Source: an uncultured Clostridium sp.
GTDB taxonomy: Bacteria; Bacillota; Clostridia; TANB77; CAG-508
DNA: 36,609 nucleotides
Reading direction: 5' to 3'
NCBI GenBank assembly: GCA_946499885.1
Contig: CAMMTN010000017.1
Location: 1 to 36,609 of the forward strand
A program made the position numbers and the translations under genes. How positions within the stretch are numbered: the first letter of the stretch is position 1; each line of letters opens with the position of its first letter. The notes below the pieces were generated by a model. That model was given only the letters and a program-made list of their open reading frames with translations. It did not search any database and was not told where the DNA came from. Below are positions 34,000-36,609 of the stretch, piece by piece.

Positions 34000-34797
34000 A
34001 TGTTACAAAATTCAGAGATAAGAAAAATTTACTCTGAATTACAGAAACAATTATTTTATCTAATTCCAGAAAAATGGGATAGAATATATTTATATGCTTC
34101 TGTAGAAGAGAAAATGAAAGGATTAGAAACTGGGGAATTATTTTTCTATTATTTTCCGAAAGGAATATTAAAGAAAAATCCTGTAAATGTATATGAAGTG
34201 CCAAGTAAATTTAGTCTTAATGAAGAAAAATATATTAAATTAGTTGAAAAATTATATATGGAAATAAAAAAAATAAGGCAAATTTTTAGGCAAAACAAAC
34301 ATAGAGTTTGGAATAGCATTACTATAAGGATAGAAGGTTTAAAATTTGAAGTAGAATATAATTATGAAAATTTGTCTAATTTAAATTATTCAAATATGGA
34401 TAGGCATATTATTTGGAAATATAATAATTTGAAATTACCACAAGAAGCATTTTCTAAGAGTGAACAAAAAATTATAAAAAAATATACAAATGAAACTATA
34501 TATTTTAGCCCAGATATTGAAACTTATACTGAATCTATATATAAGAATCCTGTAAAAAAGATAGTTGCATATAATAGGGAAAAGACAGAACTTCTCTATA
34601 TACAAGAATCTAAATTTCAACAAATAGAAAGACAGGCAAAAAGTAATTTTCATGAGCAAAGATATACTTATCAAGTAAGAGGAAAGAAAAAAATTAGAAG
34701 ATTATATGAAAAGGAAAATAGTAAACCAAAAACATATATTGAGCAGATAGAAGAACAGAGGAATGCTGTTAAGAGTCAGATTCTCAAACACATGTAA
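34000..34797 (+). CDS. YezG-like (DUF600) protein with basic C-terminal extension
   Basis: 265 residues from ATG 34000, six bases after TTGGAGG. Residues 1-155 follow the DUF600/YezG pattern: LFYLIPEKWDRIYLYASV, FFYYFPKG, VPSKFSLNEEKYIKLVEKLYMEIKKIRQIF, WNSITIRIEGLKFEVEYNYENL and RHIIWKYNNLKLP. In Bacillus, YezG is the immunity partner of the LXG toxin YeeF. About 110 further residues (155-265) are Lys/Arg/Glu-rich and unlike the family; they include VRGKKKIRRLYEKENSKPK. No LXG toxin is near, and the gene lies 22 nt after gpmI within the glycolytic cluster, so it may have a different role or be an orphan immunity protein. Confidence 0.75.
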   Translation: MLQNSEIRKIYSELQKQLFYLIPEKWDRIYLYASVEEKMKGLETGELFFYYFPKGILKKNPVNVYEVPSKFSLNEEKYIKLVEKLYMEIKKIRQIFRQNKHRVWNSITIRIEGLKFEVEYNYENLSNLNYSNMDRHIIWKYNNLKLPQEAFSKSEQKIIKKYTNETIYFSPDIETYTESIYKNPVKKIVAYNREKTELLYIQESKFQQIERQAKSNFHEQRYTYQVRGKKKIRRLYEKENSKPKTYIEQIEEQRNAVKSQILKHM

Positions 34798-34922
34798 ATT
34801 CTAAAAATAATCATCATCTTGCGTCGTCAAACATGCGTAAAATTTTTTTCAATATACCACACGTATTATTTCAAAAAATTTTACTAGTTTTCCTAGCAAT
34901 ACAATAATTATTTTTAGAATTT
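34796..34922 (+). repeat. LP-5: first of two tandem long palindromes before eno
   Basis: Outer arms AAATTCTAAAAATAAT (34796-34811) and ATTATTTTTAGAATTT (34907-34922) are perfect inverse copies. Inside are the left box TCTTGCGTCGTCAAA, the GTAAAATTTTTTT/AAAAAATTTTAC helix around CAATATACCACACGTATT, and the right box TTTTCCTAGCAATAC. It overlaps the stop codon of the YezG-like gene. Confidence 0.8.
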
Positions 34923-34931
34923 GAAAAGAAG

Positions 34932-35043
34932 AAAAATAATCATCATCTTGCATCGTTAAACTTACGTAAATTTTTTCTCAATATACACACGTATTATTTC
35001 AAAAAAAATTACTTATTTTCCTAGCAATATAATAATTATTTTT
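34932..35043 (+). repeat. LP-6: second tandem long palindrome before eno
   Basis: Arms AAAAATAAT (34932-34940) and ATTATTTTT (35035-35043), with the diverged left box TCTTGCATCGTTAAA and right box TTTTCCTAGCAATAT. It shares AAAAATAATCATCATCTTGC with LP-5 and is a tandem duplicate of it. The remaining 73 nt to eno hold an ATGTTATACAACAT palindrome (about 35067-35080) and the ribosome site GAAAGGAAG. Confidence 0.8.
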
Positions 35044-35092
35044 AGAATTTGAAAAAATAGATATTAATGTTATACAACATAAATATAAATAA

Positions 35093-36418
<1,326 letters not shown>

Positions 36419-36424
36419 GAAATT

Positions 36425-36525
36425 TGAACTTTGGGGACGTTCTTAAAAGTTCAAATTAACACTAATTGTTTATAAAATTTAAAAACAAATATTGGGGGAA
36501 CTTTTAAGAACGTCCCTAAAGTTCA
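36425..36525 (+). repeat. REP-4: inverted REP pair after eno
   Basis: Left arm 36425-36453 (TGAACTTTGGGGACGTTCTT at its start) and right arm 36498-36525 (ending CGTCCCTAAAGTTCA) are inverse copies with a 44-nt loop. The arm differs from REP-1 and REP-3 by a few paired bases (TTCTTAAAAG against CTTTTAAGAA), so both arms have changed together. Probable terminator of the eno transcript. Confidence 0.8.
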
Positions 36526-36538
36526 TCCAAGTATATAT

Positions 36539-36609
36539 TGGGGTATCGCCAAGTGGTAAGGCATCGGACTCTGACTCCGACATTCCTGTGTTCGAATCAC
36601 AGTACCCCA
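36539..36609 (+). tRNA. tRNA-Gln (anticodon CUG)
   Basis: Full cloverleaf: acceptor TGGGGTA/TACCCCA, D-stem GCC/GGC, anticodon stem TCGGA/TCCGA around the loop CTCTGAC (anticodon at 36571-36573), and T-stem CTGTG/CACAG with loop TTCGAAT. The U1-A72 pair is typical of tRNA-Gln. The window ends at base 72, so the discriminator base and CCA lie outside. It reads CAG codons, a minor codon in such AT-rich genes, so a UUG isoacceptor should exist elsewhere. Confidence 0.95.

Overview
The window is a low-G+C, gene-dense piece of a Firmicutes (Clostridia-like) chromosome. The evidence is AT-rich sequence, strong AGGAGG Shine-Dalgarno sites, GTG and TTG starts, the S10-spc-alpha gene order with rpsD inside the alpha part, zinc-ribbon forms of S14, L36 and S4, a SpoVT-type regulator that points to an endospore former, and a gap-pgk-tpi-gpmI-eno glycolytic cluster. 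I cannot name a species from the sequence.

Layout. 1-850: a junction with a decayed tyrosine integrase (131-475, minus), a near-consensus promoter (586-614), a short G+C-richer stretch and a terminator-like hairpin (746-776), where genes such as tuf and fusA would often lie. 854-18351: thirty ribosomal and associated genes on the plus strand, rpsJ to rplQ, including secY, adk, map, infA and rpoA; rpmD (L30) is missing from its usual place between rpsE and rplO. A second consensus promoter lies in the 3' end of map and should drive infA-rplQ. 18361-22000: a REP-type inverted pair, a small membrane protein, a minus-strand DUF3137-like gene broken by one in-frame stop, an unidentified structured region and an IS30-family element. 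22003-27241: recD2 (broken by one extra base and ending inside a REP pair), comFC and a KAP-type NTPase. 27433-36418: spoVT, a small protein with 13-residue repeats, gapA, a DUF1653 protein, pgk, tpiA, gpmI, a YezG-like (DUF600) protein and eno. The window ends in a tRNA-Gln(CUG).

The most unusual content is in the gaps. Family PK: eight copies of a structured element of about 80 nt, all in the same orientation, found in six gaps of the ribosomal operon. The copy nearest each gene ends 25-34 nt before the start codons of rpsS, rplN, rpsH, rpsE, rplO and rpsD. Each has an upstream strand complementary to the loop of a following hairpin, which predicts a pseudoknot, and the paired bases change together between copies. 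Family LP: six long imperfect palindromes of about 110-130 nt with conserved inner boxes and outer arms that differ between copies yet stay self-complementary; four lie in the ribosomal operon and two in front of eno. Family REP: four inverted pairs with a GGGGACGT-type core at rplQ, recD2, pgk/tpiA and eno. The PK stem resembles the REP arm at recD2, so PK may be a REP-derived element that took on a role in ribosomal-protein mRNA. I found no CRISPR array or rRNA gene.
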